Source of the DNA: Pseudomonadaceae bacterium
GTDB taxonomy: Bacteria > Pseudomonadota > Gammaproteobacteria > Pseudomonadales > Pseudomonadaceae
Reading direction: 5' to 3'
DNA: 64,000 nt
NCBI GenBank assembly: GCA_900766265.1
Contig: CAAFUS010000006.1
Location: 372,001 to 436,000, forward strand
Part shown: positions 17,025-25,550 of the stretch, piece by piece
Layout: every line of letters begins with the position of its first letter
Numbering within the stretch: position 1 is the first letter of the stretch
Made by a program: the position numbers and the translations under genes
Notes under the pieces: generated by a model
The model's input: the letters and a program-made list of their open reading frames with translations, nothing else
Databases searched by the model: none
What the model was told of the DNA's origin: nothing

Positions 17025-17597
17025 ATGTACAAAGCGATAGCACTCCTGAGCGCAGCCGTGATCCTCAGCGGTTGCAGCATCAAGCAGACCGTTACCCCAG
17101 CCGAACTGACCGCGGATCTACCCGCCGAGATCTGTGCGATCCCTGCCGAGGGGCTACGCGAAGGCTTCAACACCACCTACAAGTCGTTGCTGCAGAGCAA
17201 GGGCTTCACAGTACGCGAACTGAAGCCCAACACCAGCCCACGGACCTGCGACCTTTCCACCACCTACATCGGACAATGGGGCTGGGACCTCGCTCTCTAC
17301 ATGAAGTACGCCGATATCCGGGTTTTCAACAAGGGCCGCCAGGTTGGCCAGGCCTTGTATGACTCGCGCTCCGGAGGCGGTCGCCTGGACAAGTTCATCG
17401 ACGCCGAAACCAAGATCGCCGAACTCACCGACCAGCTTTTCCCGAACGGCGCGGCCGGGCTCGGCCAAGGAGCCATGCCGGCTCTGCGCGAGGACGGCAC
17501 GCCAACCAAGGCGCAGCAACTGTATGACCTGCGCCAGCAGAATCTGAGCTACGAGCAGTTCCAGATCCGCTACCGGGAGATCATGAGCCAACCGTAG
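17025..17597 (+). CDS. Sbal_3080-like lipoprotein
   Basis: The 190-residue protein has a type II signal (MYKAIALLSAAVILSGC, lipobox LSGC, lipidated Cys17). The mature part has LTADLPAEICAIP and the segment CDLSTTYIGQWGWDLALYMKYADI, which resembles the Sbal_3080 family of small lipoproteins of unknown role. It is likely anchored in the inner leaflet of the outer membrane. No operon partner is apparent. The family assignment is from memory of the motif pattern and is moderately firm. Confidence 0.72.
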   Translation: MYKAIALLSAAVILSGCSIKQTVTPAELTADLPAEICAIPAEGLREGFNTTYKSLLQSKGFTVRELKPNTSPRTCDLSTTYIGQWGWDLALYMKYADIRVFNKGRQVGQALYDSRSGGGRLDKFIDAETKIAELTDQLFPNGAAGLGQGAMPALREDGTPTKAQQLYDLRQQNLSYEQFQIRYREIMSQP

Positions 17598-17740
17598 CGT
17601 CTGAGTGACGCAGCCCTTCCTGGCCCGCCCATCGTCATGACCGGCTTCGCCACTCGTCGCACCTATCGGCGCTGACACGCTTTGGTCATGTCCGCGCGCT
17701 TAGCCTGTCCCTGCCGAACCGTGATGGACAGGAGGCTGTG

Positions 17741-17902
17741 ATGAGCAAATTGCAACGGTTGATCGCCCAGTGTGCCCGCAACGCGCCGGAACCCAGGGGG
17801 CTCGACGCGTGGCGCCAGGCCCGCTTGAACGGTCTCGAGGCCGGCGAGGCGCTGCAGAGACGCCGCAGTGCGGGGCTGCGGCCTCTCGCCCAGGAGCGCT
17901 GA
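17741..17902 (+). CDS. Small basic protein of unknown function
   Basis: A 53-residue frame starts with MSKLQRLIAQCARNAPEP and ends RRRSAGLRPLAQER. A strong AGGAGG lies 7-12 nt before the ATG. It is helical and rich in Arg and Leu, without a signal peptide. Because of its size it could be missed by gene callers. It sits 102 bp upstream of the histidine phosphatase gene on the same strand and may be co-transcribed. No family was recognised. Confidence 0.5.
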   Translation: MSKLQRLIAQCARNAPEPRGLDAWRQARLNGLEAGEALQRRRSAGLRPLAQER

Positions 17903-18004
17903 TACTCTCGCCACACGCATGGCGCACCTCCGGCGAGCGGCAAGGTCCTATCGATTGCTTGGCCGCCCCCTTCCGGGCGGCTCCTTCGCAATCGGAGTGC
18001 GATC

Positions 18005-18571
18005 ATGCAGATCACCCTGGTACGCCACGGCGAGCCCGATCACAACGGGGCTCGCTGGTGCACGCCACGCGAGATGAAGACCTGGATCGAAGGCTACAAC
18101 CAGGCCGACATCATCGAGAAACCGCTGCCAGCCGCCTTGCAGCAGCTCGCCGACGATGCCGGGGCCGTCGTCAGCAGCTCACTGTCGCGCTGCCGGCAGT
18201 CGACTCACCACCTTGTGGGCGAGCCGCAGTGCGTCAACGACCGGATCTTCGCCGAGGCCCACCTGCCCTACCCCGAACTCGATTTTCCACGGCTGCCCGT
18301 CAGGGTCTGGCGAACCCTGTTCCGCGGCGCCTGGTTCCTCGGCTTCTCGCGCCATACCGAGCCGATCGGTCAGTCCAGCGAACGTGCCAGACAGGCGGCT
18401 GACCGACTGATCGCCCTGGCCCGCGAGCATGGAAGCGTGCTGCTGATGGGGCACGGGATCATGAACATCCTGATCGCCCGGCACCTGCGCGCCCAAGGCT
18501 GGAAAGGCCCTCACCTGCTGTTCCTGCGCGACTACTGGCATCCGAGCACCTACCGCAAGGCCCGCGACTGA
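18005..18571 (+). CDS. Histidine phosphatase superfamily protein
   Basis: The 188-residue protein is a phosphoglycerate-mutase-like phosphatase. The N-terminal catalytic signature LVRHGEP (His8) and a second catalytic His in LLMGHGIM near residue 150 are both present, and SSLSRCRQS gives the conserved Arg after the first strand. It should be cytoplasmic. Related enzymes hydrolyse small phosphomonoesters or act on cobalamin intermediates, but no cobalamin genes are nearby, so the substrate is open. Confidence 0.85.
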   Translation: MQITLVRHGEPDHNGARWCTPREMKTWIEGYNQADIIEKPLPAALQQLADDAGAVVSSSLSRCRQSTHHLVGEPQCVNDRIFAEAHLPYPELDFPRLPVRVWRTLFRGAWFLGFSRHTEPIGQSSERARQAADRLIALAREHGSVLLMGHGIMNILIARHLRAQGWKGPHLLFLRDYWHPSTYRKARD

Positions 18572-18577
18572 GTCCGC

Positions 18578-19309
18578 TCAGATAAACGCGCGTACCAGCG
18601 CCTGGACACCGAGCAGCAGCAGGCCGATGAAGAAAGCCTTGCGAAACACCGCCTCGCTCAGCCGCTGGCGTACCCACTGACCCAATCCGAGCCCGAGCAG
18701 TGCGGGCAGCACCAGCAAAGCCGATGCGCCGAAATCGATCGCCTGGGTGCCGCCGTGCAGCAGCAGGCCGAGGCCCAGGGCCAGGGTCGAGACGGTGAAC
18801 GAGAGGCCGAGCGCCTGGATAAGCCTCTCCTTATCCAGCCCGAGGGCCTGCAGGTAGGGCACCGCCGGAATGACGAACACGCCGGTCAGGCCCGTGACCA
18901 ACCCGGTGACGAAGCCGACCAGGACCGACACGCCCCGCTCGCCGCGTGACGGTACCCTGAGGCGGACCGACTTCAGCCCGATGACGGCGTAGAGGATCAG
19001 AGTCGCGCCTAGGGCCGCGGACACCCAGGGGCTGCCCGAGCCGACCATCCAGCGCGTGGTGATCAGCGTACCGAAGGTCACCGCAACCATCATCGGCCAC
19101 AGTCGTATCAACAAGGGTCGCAACGCGGGTCCGGCCCATAGCTGCCAGAGGTTGGTCGCCATCGACGGCGCCAGCAGCAGGGCCGACGCCTGGGCGGGGC
19201 TCATCACCAGGGCCAGCATGCCGATGGCGACTGTGGGCAGGCCCATGCCCACCACACCCTTGACCACCCCGGCCAGCACGAACACCCCGATACAGAACAC
19301 CAGCTCCAT
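18578..19309 (-). CDS. TauE/SafE (TSUP) family transporter
   Basis: The 243-residue integral membrane protein has about eight helices arranged as two similar halves. The family signature glycines are seen in LAGVVKGVVGMGLPT at the start and FVTGLVTGLTGVFVIPAVPYLQALGL in the second half. TSUP proteins export or import small anions such as sulfite, sulfoacetate or taurine-derived compounds. ATG 19309 begins directly at the first helix. It is convergent with the histidine phosphatase gene (6 bp apart). The substrate cannot be told. Confidence 0.88.
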   Translation of the reverse strand: MELVFCIGVFVLAGVVKGVVGMGLPTVAIGMLALVMSPAQASALLLAPSMATNLWQLWAGPALRPLLIRLWPMMVAVTFGTLITTRWMVGSGSPWVSAALGATLILYAVIGLKSVRLRVPSRGERGVSVLVGFVTGLVTGLTGVFVIPAVPYLQALGLDKERLIQALGLSFTVSTLALGLGLLLHGGTQAIDFGASALLVLPALLGLGLGQWVRQRLSEAVFRKAFFIGLLLLGVQALVRAFI

Positions 19310-19519
19310 CGACCCGCCCCCATGATCTCCCGGTGCGCAACTGTGCCTGAATCGGCGCAAGACCGGTACTGCAGCGCCCTATCAGCGCGCTCGATATTCA
19401 CCATCGCGCGCATTCGGTTCTCTGGCCCGGGGCGTCGGCCGATCATCTGGGTTCGCCACAACCGGAGCGGCGCAACCGGCCAGGCAGGAACGCGCCGCCG
19501 TAGCCCAGGAACATCAGCG

Positions 19520-19759
19520 ATGCCTCTTTCACCCCATTTCTTCGCCGTCGCCGCCCTCGCGGTGATGACCAACGGCATGAGCCTGCTCGGGCAGGGCCAG
19601 CATTCGGCCGGCGCCCTGGTGAGAGCCCTCGAGAGCCGACACGAAATAGCCCAGGCGATCCAGCTGGAGGCCTCGCTGAAGCGGTGGGGCCAGCCACCTT
19701 GCCGCGAAGGCGAAACGCTCTGCGACACGGTCGAGAAGTTCATGGGTCGAGCCGCCTGA
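19520..19759 (+). CDS. Hypothetical small exported protein
   Basis: A 79-residue frame starts with a hydrophobic segment (FFAVAALAVMTNGMSLLG) and continues polar, with two cysteines in CREGETLC. AGGA lies upstream of the ATG, and the codon third positions are GC-rich like those of neighbouring genes, which supports coding. It could be exported or membrane-attached. No family is recognised and the call is tentative. It lies 210 bp from the divergent TSUP gene. Confidence 0.45.
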   Translation: MPLSPHFFAVAALAVMTNGMSLLGQGQHSAGALVRALESRHEIAQAIQLEASLKRWGQPPCREGETLCDTVEKFMGRAA

Positions 19760-19845
19760 ACCGGTGCGGTGTTTCCCGTGCCATTCACTGAGCAGGAATC
19801 AAAGCGCTTCCTATACTCGATGGACCACCTCATGGGAGATCCGCC

Positions 19846-20091
19846 ATGCACCGCGCAATCGCCTTTATCGCCGCTACCCTCGTCAGTGCTCCGTTGTGGG
19901 CGATGCACTGCCCGGCCGACATGGCCGAGATCGACCAGCAGCTCAAGGACAACCCGCCCAGCGACCCGGCGACCCTCGAGCAGGTGCAGCAGCTGCGCGC
20001 CCAGGGCGAGGCGTTTCATGAAGCCGGCGACCACGCCCAATCCGTGCAGGTGCTGGGCGAAGCGCTCGATCTGCTGAAGGCTTCGCGCTAA
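19846..20091 (+). CDS. Small periplasmic protein of unknown function
   Basis: The 81-residue protein has a signal peptide (MHRAIAFIAATLVSAPLWA) and a helical mature part with CPADMAEIDQQLKDNP and EQVQQLRAQGEAFHEAGDHAQSV. The second half resembles a single TPR-like helix pair. GGGAG precedes the ATG. Similar short proteins occur in pseudomonads, without known function. It is convergent with nnrS, 11 bp apart. Confidence 0.72.
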   Translation: MHRAIAFIAATLVSAPLWAMHCPADMAEIDQQLKDNPPSDPATLEQVQQLRAQGEAFHEAGDHAQSVQVLGEALDLLKASR

Positions 20092-20102
20092 CCAGATCTG
20101 CG

Positions 20103-21287
20103 CTAGCCCGGATGCCCGTCGATCCGCGGCTTGCAGAGCAAGGGGCCGTAGGACACGACGAAGAGGATGAACGCCACCACGAACAGCAGGCCCGACAGCC
20201 ATAACCCGGCGACCCAGAACAGCGCCAGCAGCACCCTGACAAATGCGGCGAGCTGCAACAGGGCGAGCCCCCAAACCACCGCGCGCGGCGGCTGTAACGG
20301 CCGTCCGGTGTGGCCGAGGCTGACGCGCGCCATCATCGCCAGGATCGCCCCCGACATCGCCCCCACGCCCAGCGCATGCACCGCAGCCCCGGTCAGCCAA
20401 GTCGCGCCTGCGTGCCAGGCGGCGCTCAGCCCGGCAGCCACGATCAGCCAGGCATAGGCCAGGTGCAGTGACCAGAGCAGCGGAACACGCCAGAGACGGC
20501 CATCGTGCCACTGCCACAGGCGCAACCCGTACAGGCAGCCCAGCACGATGAAGAACGGCGCCAACCCAGGCGTCGCCCGCTGACTAAGGCCGCTGGCGCC
20601 GAGCACCGCAACGACGAGGCTACCCACCAGGATCAGCGCATCGAGCCGTGGGCTTGGGGCGAACGGCCGAGACCGCGCCAGGCCTCGTTGGGTGAAGAAG
20701 GGAATCACCCGACCGCCGATCAGCCCCAGCAAGCCCGCGACCAGCCACATCGCCGCCTGTATGCCCCGCCGCTGCAGCCCGTCGTTATTATCGACCAGTC
20801 CGAGGAGCACCTGCGCCTGGCACAGGCACAGCAGCAGGAGCACCCCGACGATCGGGTAGTTGTTCCGCTGCCGCGCTCGCCACAGATGTCGTGCCATCAA
20901 GGCCGCGAGCAGCGGCAGGAAGGCGATCTCGATCCCGGCCAGCAACAGAGGCGGCAGCGGTGCGAACCAGGCTAGGCGCGCCGCCAGCCAGAGCAGCACG
21001 AGCAGGACCAGTCCTTTACCGCTGAGCCCGGGCTGCCCCGTCCAGTTCTGCACGGCGGTCAGGAGGAAACCGGCGATGATCGCACCGGCGAAGCCGAACA
21101 CCATCTCATGCCGGTGCCAGCCCAGCGCCGCCTGGCCATGGGGCAGCGACAGCCCGCTAAACAGCAGGCCCAGCCACAGCACCATGGCCGACGCCGCGAA
21201 GAGCGCGCCGAACAGGAAGAACGGACGGAACGCCAGGCGCCACAACGGCGTGATCGCCAGCGCCTGGCCCCGGTCAGACGGCAGCAT
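20103..21287 (-). CDS. nnrS: NnrS family heme- and copper-containing membrane protein
   Basis: The 394-residue integral membrane protein has about twelve helices. Family marks are the N-terminal PLWRLAFRPFFLFGALFA, the WHRHEMVFGFAGAIIAGFLLTAVQNWTG region with metal-binding His residues, and later GAMSGAILAMMARVSLGHTGR. NnrS protects cells from nitric oxide stress by limiting formation of dinitrosyl iron complexes. It is the last gene of a fhp-ppyR-nnrS unit and overlaps ppyR by 14 bp. The gene order matches PA2664-PA2662 of P. aeruginosa, which supports NO-responsive expression from the fhp promoter. Confidence 0.92.
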   Translation of the reverse strand: MLPSDRGQALAITPLWRLAFRPFFLFGALFAASAMVLWLGLLFSGLSLPHGQAALGWHRHEMVFGFAGAIIAGFLLTAVQNWTGQPGLSGKGLVLLVLLWLAARLAWFAPLPPLLLAGIEIAFLPLLAALMARHLWRARQRNNYPIVGVLLLLCLCQAQVLLGLVDNNDGLQRRGIQAAMWLVAGLLGLIGGRVIPFFTQRGLARSRPFAPSPRLDALILVGSLVVAVLGASGLSQRATPGLAPFFIVLGCLYGLRLWQWHDGRLWRVPLLWSLHLAYAWLIVAAGLSAAWHAGATWLTGAAVHALGVGAMSGAILAMMARVSLGHTGRPLQPPRAVVWGLALLQLAAFVRVLLALFWVAGLWLSGLLFVVAFILFVVSYGPLLCKPRIDGHPG

Positions 21288-21522
21288 GGCGGTCCTCCAT
21301 GGTTCTGTGGCATTGCGCGGTCAGCCGAATCACATAGCCGACCTTGAGCAAGGTCGGGCCAAGGATCGTCAGGCCATGCGCCATGACCTGCAGCGCCATG
21401 CCGAGCAGCTCATCGAGCAGATAGGCGCCCAACAGTCCCGTTCCCAGCGTCGCCAGCCCGGTCCAGAGCAACGCGTTGCCGAACGCGAGCAACCTGGCGG
21501 GTGAATCGAAAAATGCGTGCAT
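21274..21522 (-). CDS. ppyR: PpyR-like small transmembrane regulator
   Basis: The 82-residue protein has two hydrophobic helices (LLAFGNALLWTGLATLGTGLLGAYLL and MALQVMAHGLTILGPTLLKVGYVIRL). Its length and its position between fhp and nnrS match PpyR (PA2663) of P. aeruginosa, which was described as a membrane protein affecting psl, pyoverdine and quorum-sensing genes. ATG 21522 is chosen at the start of the compact two-helix protein. It lies 44 bp after fhp. The symbol rests mainly on synteny and size. A structural role in NO detoxification is an alternative to a regulatory one. Confidence 0.75.
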   Translation of the reverse strand: MHAFFDSPARLLAFGNALLWTGLATLGTGLLGAYLLDELLGMALQVMAHGLTILGPTLLKVGYVIRLTAQCHRTMEDRHAAV

Positions 21523-21566
21523 GATGTGCTCCCCGAACTCGTGAAGGGGCCGCGCGGCCGCCGTTG

Positions 21567-22742
21567 TCAGGCCTCCAGCTCGCTGGACGGGCCGAAGAAT
21601 TCGAAATGACACTGCGCGGCGGGTACCCCGAGTTGGCCGAGATACTTCCTGACCTGGGCCATGAACGGCCTGGGGCCGAGGAAGTAGGCATCCAGGTCGC
21701 GATCAACTGGCAGCCACTCCTCCAGATGGTGACGGCCGAGCAGGCCGGCGGCGTGATAGCGGTCCTCCGCGCGCGGTTCGCTGTAGCAGAAGTGGTGGCG
21801 CAAGCGGGGGTACTCGGCGGCCATGCGCTCCACCCACTCGCGGAAGGCATGCACCCCACCGTGTCGTGCGCAGTGAATGAAGTGGATCTCGCGGCCCTGA
21901 CCGCGTGCCGCTTCGAGCATTGGCAGCGAAGGCGTGATGCCGACCCCGGCGGTAATCAGCACGACCGGCTTATCGGAGTCGCGCAGGACGAACTCGCCGG
22001 CCGGCGCGAACAGGTCCACCGGGCCGCCTACCTGAACCTGGTCGTGCAGGTGGTTCGACACGCGCCCGCCCGGCTCGCGCTTGACGCTGATACGATAGCC
22101 CGTGCCGTCGCTTGGCGCGGACAGCGAGTAGTTGCGGCGCAACGGGACGCCGTCGAGTTCCAGCAGTATGCAGGTGTACTGCCCCGGTCGGTGCCTGAGC
22201 ACCGCGCCGCCATCTTCCGGCACGAAATGAAAGGATGTGATCTCCTCGCTCTCGATCACCTTTGCCGCCACGCGGAACCGGCGCGCTCCACGCCAGCCGC
22301 CAGGGGCTTGCTCGTTGGCTGCGTAGAGCCGCTCCTCGGCGCCGATCAGGGCCTCGGACAGCCGGCCGTAGGCCACCGCCCAGGCCTCGATCAGCTCGTC
22401 CGTGGCCGCATCGCCCAGCACCTCGGCGATCGCCCGCAGCAGGCAGGCGCCGACGATTGGGTAATGCTCGGGCAGGATCTGCAGCGCCACGTGCTTGTTG
22501 ACGATCCTGCCCACCAGCGGGCCGATGTCGTCCAGGTTATCCAGGTGCCTGGCATACATCAGGATCCCGTAGGCCAAGGCCCGTTGCTGTTCGCCGCTGG
22601 CCTGGTGAGCCTGGTTGAACAAGGGACGGACCTGGGGATACTCCTCGAGCATCATGGCGTAGAAGTGCCGGGTCAGGGCTTCACCGCTGGTTTCCAACAG
22701 TGGGATGGTGTCTTGCACGAGTGCGCGTTGCCGTGGGGTCAT
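21567..22742 (-). CDS. fhp: Flavohemoprotein nitric oxide dioxygenase
   Basis: The 391-residue enzyme converts NO and O2 to nitrate with NAD(P)H. The globin domain spans about 1-138, with the distal TRHFYAMML region and the proximal heme His in RIVNKHVALQI. The FAD domain follows, with RRNYSLSA and the PGGRVSNHLHD loop. The NAD domain has ITAGVGITPSLPMLE and a C-terminal YFLGPRPFMAQV. The length is typical of Hmp/Fhp. It is divergent from a NorR-type regulator across 190 bp that carries a NorR-like palindrome and a possible sigma54 promoter. It leads the fhp-ppyR-nnrS unit. Confidence 0.95.
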   Translation of the reverse strand: MTPRQRALVQDTIPLLETSGEALTRHFYAMMLEEYPQVRPLFNQAHQASGEQQRALAYGILMYARHLDNLDDIGPLVGRIVNKHVALQILPEHYPIVGACLLRAIAEVLGDAATDELIEAWAVAYGRLSEALIGAEERLYAANEQAPGGWRGARRFRVAAKVIESEEITSFHFVPEDGGAVLRHRPGQYTCILLELDGVPLRRNYSLSAPSDGTGYRISVKREPGGRVSNHLHDQVQVGGPVDLFAPAGEFVLRDSDKPVVLITAGVGITPSLPMLEAARGQGREIHFIHCARHGGVHAFREWVERMAAEYPRLRHHFCYSEPRAEDRYHAAGLLGRHHLEEWLPVDRDLDAYFLGPRPFMAQVRKYLGQLGVPAAQCHFEFFGPSSELEA

Positions 22743-22825
22743 GGGAGAATCCTCTGGTTATCGAATGAGCGTCACGCGTCCCGTCAGAGGTGACGGAGCC
22801 GCGAAGCGCAAGGCACCCGGACAGA

Positions 22826-22841
22826 GTCATCTTTCGTGCCA
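22826..22841 (-). promoter_or_regulatory. Possible sigma54 promoter of fhp
   Basis: On the minus strand, TGGCACG followed at the right distance by ATGAC resembles the -24/-12 sigma54 element. The GG at -24 is intact, but the -12 dinucleotide is GA rather than GC. It lies about 84 bp before the fhp ATG. It fits because the divergent regulator is a sigma54 activator. Confidence 0.4.
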
Positions 22842-22906
22842 CGTTGAATTCCCTTTAAATTCAATTAATTGCAGACGACAAAGTCTTTATGACCAGACGA
22901 AGTGAT

Positions 22907-22919
22907 GGTCAAATTGACC
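22907..22919. promoter_or_regulatory. NorR-type binding site
   Basis: GGTCAAATTGACC is a perfect 13-bp palindrome that fits the GGT-N7-ACC core described for NorR of Ralstonia. It lies about 66 bp upstream of the possible sigma54 promoter of fhp and 14 bp before the regulator start. A 13-mer direct repeat, AGTCTTTATGACC, flanks it at 22882-22894 and 22926-22938; the second copy spans the regulator ATG. Confidence 0.6.
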
Positions 22920-22932
22920 ACAACGAGTCTTT

Positions 22933-24474
22933 ATGACCCATCCACTGCTGCATGCCTTGCTGCCCTTGGTGGCCGACCTTTCTCAGGACATGCCCGACGA
23001 AGAGCGTTACCGGCGCTTGCTCGGCTCGCTCAGGCGGATGTTCCCCTGCGATGCGGTAGCACTGCTCAAGCTCGAAGGGGACGTCTTGGTGCCGGTATCG
23101 GTCCTGGGGCTCAGCGCCGACACCCTCGGCCGACGCTTCAAGCTCGACGAGCACCCCCGCCTCAAGCTCATCGCCCAGAGCGATGGGCCGACCCGATTCG
23201 CCCTCGGCAGCGAGCTGCCGGACCCGTACGACGGCCTGGTGGACCATCATCAGGGCAACCTCGAAGTCCACGACTGCCTGGGTTGCCCGCTCCACGTCCA
23301 GGGCAGGCTATGGGGAGTGATGACCCTCGATTCGCTGGACCCGAGCCGCTTTGGCACCCTGGATCTGGATAGCCTGGCCGCTTTCGCCAGTCTGGCGGCG
23401 GCCACCGTGACGGCCTCCGAGCGCATCGACCGCCTGGCCAGCGCGGCCGAAGCCCAGCGGCAACGGGCCGAGACCTATAAGCGCATGGCAAACGGCCGCG
23501 CACCCCGCGAGCTGATCGGCCAAAGCGGCGCACACAAGCGTCTTGTGGACGAGATCGCCCTGGTCAGCCAGAGCCTGCTAACCGTGCTGATCACCGGCGA
23601 GACCGGGGTCGGCAAGGAACTGGTCGCCGAAGCCATCCATCAGCGCTCCCCCCGGGCACATAAGCCGCTGGTCAGCCTCAACTGCGCCGCGCTGCCCGAA
23701 ACCCTGGTCGAGAGCGAACTGTTCGGCCACGTCAAAGGCGCCTTCTCCGGCGCCGTGAGCGAACGTCGCGGCAGGTTCGAACTGGCCGATGGCGGCACCC
23801 TGTTTCTTGACGAGGTCGGCGAACTGCCACTGGCAGTGCAAGGAAAGCTGTTGCGGGTGTTGCAGAACGGCCAGCTGCAGCGGGTCGGTTCCGACCGGGA
23901 ACACCGGGTCGACGTGCGGGTCATCGCGGCCACCAATCGCGACCTGGCCGAGGAGGTCAAGGCGGGACGCTTCCGCGCCGACCTCTATCACCGCCTGAGC
24001 GTCTACCCGCTCCCGGTGCCGCCGCTGCGCGAGCGCGGCCGCGACGTGTTGCTGCTGGCGGGCTATTTCCTGGAGGAGAACCGCGAGCGCATGGGGCTTC
24101 GCAGCATCCGCATGAGTCGAGAAACCGGACAGGCGCTGCTCGCCTACGACTGGCCCGGCAACGTGCGGGAATTGGAGCATCTGATTGGCCGAGCGGTGCT
24201 CAGAACGCTCGCCGGCCAGCGCGATCGCAGCCGGATCATCACCCTCGAAGCCGGCACGCTGGACCTGGGCGAACGGCAGGCTGAAACCATGCAGCAGGCC
24301 GCCGCCCCGATACCCAAGGGCACCAGCCTCAAGGCCTCGATCGATCTGTACCAGACCTCGATCATCAAAGACGCGCTGGAGCGCCACGGCGGCAAGTGGG
24401 CGGATGTCGCCCGTGAGCTGGGGGTGGACTCAGCCAACCTGATCCGGCTGGCCAAGCGTCTGGGGCTTCGCTAG
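22933..24474 (+). CDS. fhpR: NO-responsive sigma54 activator (NorR/FhpR)
   Basis: The 513-residue regulator has three parts. An N-terminal GAF domain (about 20-170) would hold the NO-sensing non-heme iron. A central AAA+ domain has Walker A GETGVGKE, the sigma54-contacting GAFSGA loop and Walker B GGTLFLDEVGE. A C-terminal Fis-type HTH (KWADVARELGVDSANLIRLAKRLGL) follows. In P. aeruginosa the orthologue FhpR activates fhp. The ATG at 22933 has only a weak ribosome site, and a repeated 13-mer covers it, so translation or transcription here may be autoregulated. It should turn on the divergent fhp-ppyR-nnrS unit. Confidence 0.93.
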   Translation: MTHPLLHALLPLVADLSQDMPDEERYRRLLGSLRRMFPCDAVALLKLEGDVLVPVSVLGLSADTLGRRFKLDEHPRLKLIAQSDGPTRFALGSELPDPYDGLVDHHQGNLEVHDCLGCPLHVQGRLWGVMTLDSLDPSRFGTLDLDSLAAFASLAAATVTASERIDRLASAAEAQRQRAETYKRMANGRAPRELIGQSGAHKRLVDEIALVSQSLLTVLITGETGVGKELVAEAIHQRSPRAHKPLVSLNCAALPETLVESELFGHVKGAFSGAVSERRGRFELADGGTLFLDEVGELPLAVQGKLLRVLQNGQLQRVGSDREHRVDVRVIAATNRDLAEEVKAGRFRADLYHRLSVYPLPVPPLRERGRDVLLLAGYFLEENRERMGLRSIRMSRETGQALLAYDWPGNVRELEHLIGRAVLRTLAGQRDRSRIITLEAGTLDLGERQAETMQQAAAPIPKGTSLKASIDLYQTSIIKDALERHGGKWADVARELGVDSANLIRLAKRLGLR

Positions 24475-24477
24475 GGC

Positions 24478-25185
24478 TCAGAGCATCAGCGGCAGAGTCA
24501 GGGCAATCATCACGCCCAGCAGGCTCATGCCGAGGGCGGCGAAGGCCCCGCATTCGTCCCCCTCCTCCAGCGCCCGCGCGGTGCCGATGGCGTGGGCGTT
24601 GATCCCATAGCTCAAGCCGCGCGCGGCGGGGTTGTCGACGCCGGCCCAGCGCAGCAGCAGCGGCCCGAGCGCGGTCCCGATCACCCCGGTCAGCATCACG
24701 AACACCGCCGCCAGCGCCGCGATGCCGCCCAACTGTTCGGCCACCAGCATCGAAATCGGCATGGTCGCGGATTTCGGCGCCAGGCTCATCAGCACGGTCA
24801 GCTCGGCTCCCAGCAGCCAGGCGACGCCGAGGGTGATCGTCACCCCCAGCACGCCGCCCGCGACCAGCGTCAGCAGGATCGGCCAGAACAGCTGGCGGAT
24901 GCGCTTGAGGTGGCGATACAGGGGCACGGCCAGCGCCACCGTGGCCGGCCCGAGCAGCATCGCGATCGGCGAGGCGCCTTCGCGGTAACGTGCGTAGTCC
25001 AGGCCGCTGAGATGAAGGGCGGCGACCACCAGCAGCATGGCCACCAGCACCGGTTGCAGGACCAGCCAGCCGCTGCGCCGGTAGACCAGCAAAGCCAGCT
25101 GAAAGGCGACCAGCGTCAGGCCGACCGGAAACATCGGGTGCTCACGCACCATGACCCACAAGGCATGCCAGTCGATCCCGCTCAT
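24478..25185 (-). CDS. lrgB: LrgB/CidB family protein
   Basis: The 235-residue integral membrane protein has about seven helices and the LrgB family motifs: AMLLGPATVALAVPLYRHL, LAPKSATMPISMLVAEQLGG and SYGINAHAIGTARALEEG. With LrgA it forms a holin/antiholin-like pair. In several bacteria such pairs affect murein hydrolase activity and pyruvate uptake. Its ATG overlaps the lrgA stop by 4 bp (TCAT). It is convergent with fhpR, with only 3 bp between stop codons. Confidence 0.92.
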   Translation of the reverse strand: MSGIDWHALWVMVREHPMFPVGLTLVAFQLALLVYRRSGWLVLQPVLVAMLLVVAALHLSGLDYARYREGASPIAMLLGPATVALAVPLYRHLKRIRQLFWPILLTLVAGGVLGVTITLGVAWLLGAELTVLMSLAPKSATMPISMLVAEQLGGIAALAAVFVMLTGVIGTALGPLLLRWAGVDNPAARGLSYGINAHAIGTARALEEGDECGAFAALGMSLLGVMIALTLPLML

Positions 25186-25550
25186 GCATCCTTCTCCGAT
25201 CCGGCTGCATCCATGCGCTGTACCAGGCGCTGCATCAGCCATCCGCAGAACGGCACGGTGACCAGCAGCGAGACCACCAGCCCCGCCGCGATCGCCGGCA
25301 GATCGCCGAGCAATGCCTCGCCACTGACCATGATCCCGGTCGCCGGCACCACCAGCAGCAGCGGCAGGTACTGCAACAGCACACCCGCGGCCTGCTCGAG
25401 CGGCTGCGCAATGCCACGGCGCAGCAGCAACCAGCCGAACAGCAGCGCCATGCCGATGATCGGCCCGGGCAACGCCGGCACCAGCAACAGGTTCAGCACG
25501 CTGCCCAGCAGCTGCAGCAGGACCAGCCAGGTCAGGCCTTTCAAAATCAT
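25182..25550 (-). CDS. lrgA: LrgA/CidA family holin-like protein
   Basis: The 122-residue protein has four helices with the family stretch LPGPIIGMALLFGWLLLR and VPATGIMVSGEALLGDLPAI. It is the presumed holin-like partner of the overlapping lrgB gene. GGAGAG stands 7 nt before ATG 25550, which favours this start over the longer frame beginning at 25568. The intergenic space to ccoG (25551-25864) carries an Anr-like box that is closer to ccoG but could serve both genes. Confidence 0.9.
   Translation of the reverse strand: MILKGLTWLVLLQLLGSVLNLLLVPALPGPIIGMALLFGWLLLRRGIAQPLEQAAGVLLQYLPLLLVVPATGIMVSGEALLGDLPAIAAGLVVSLLVTVPFCGWLMQRLVQRMDAAGSEKDA

Noticed and set aside
19204..20517. A 437-residue minus-strand frame across the TSUP promoter, two small genes and nnrS
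   Set aside because: No domain is visible, it crosses several well-supported genes, and it lacks a ribosome site.
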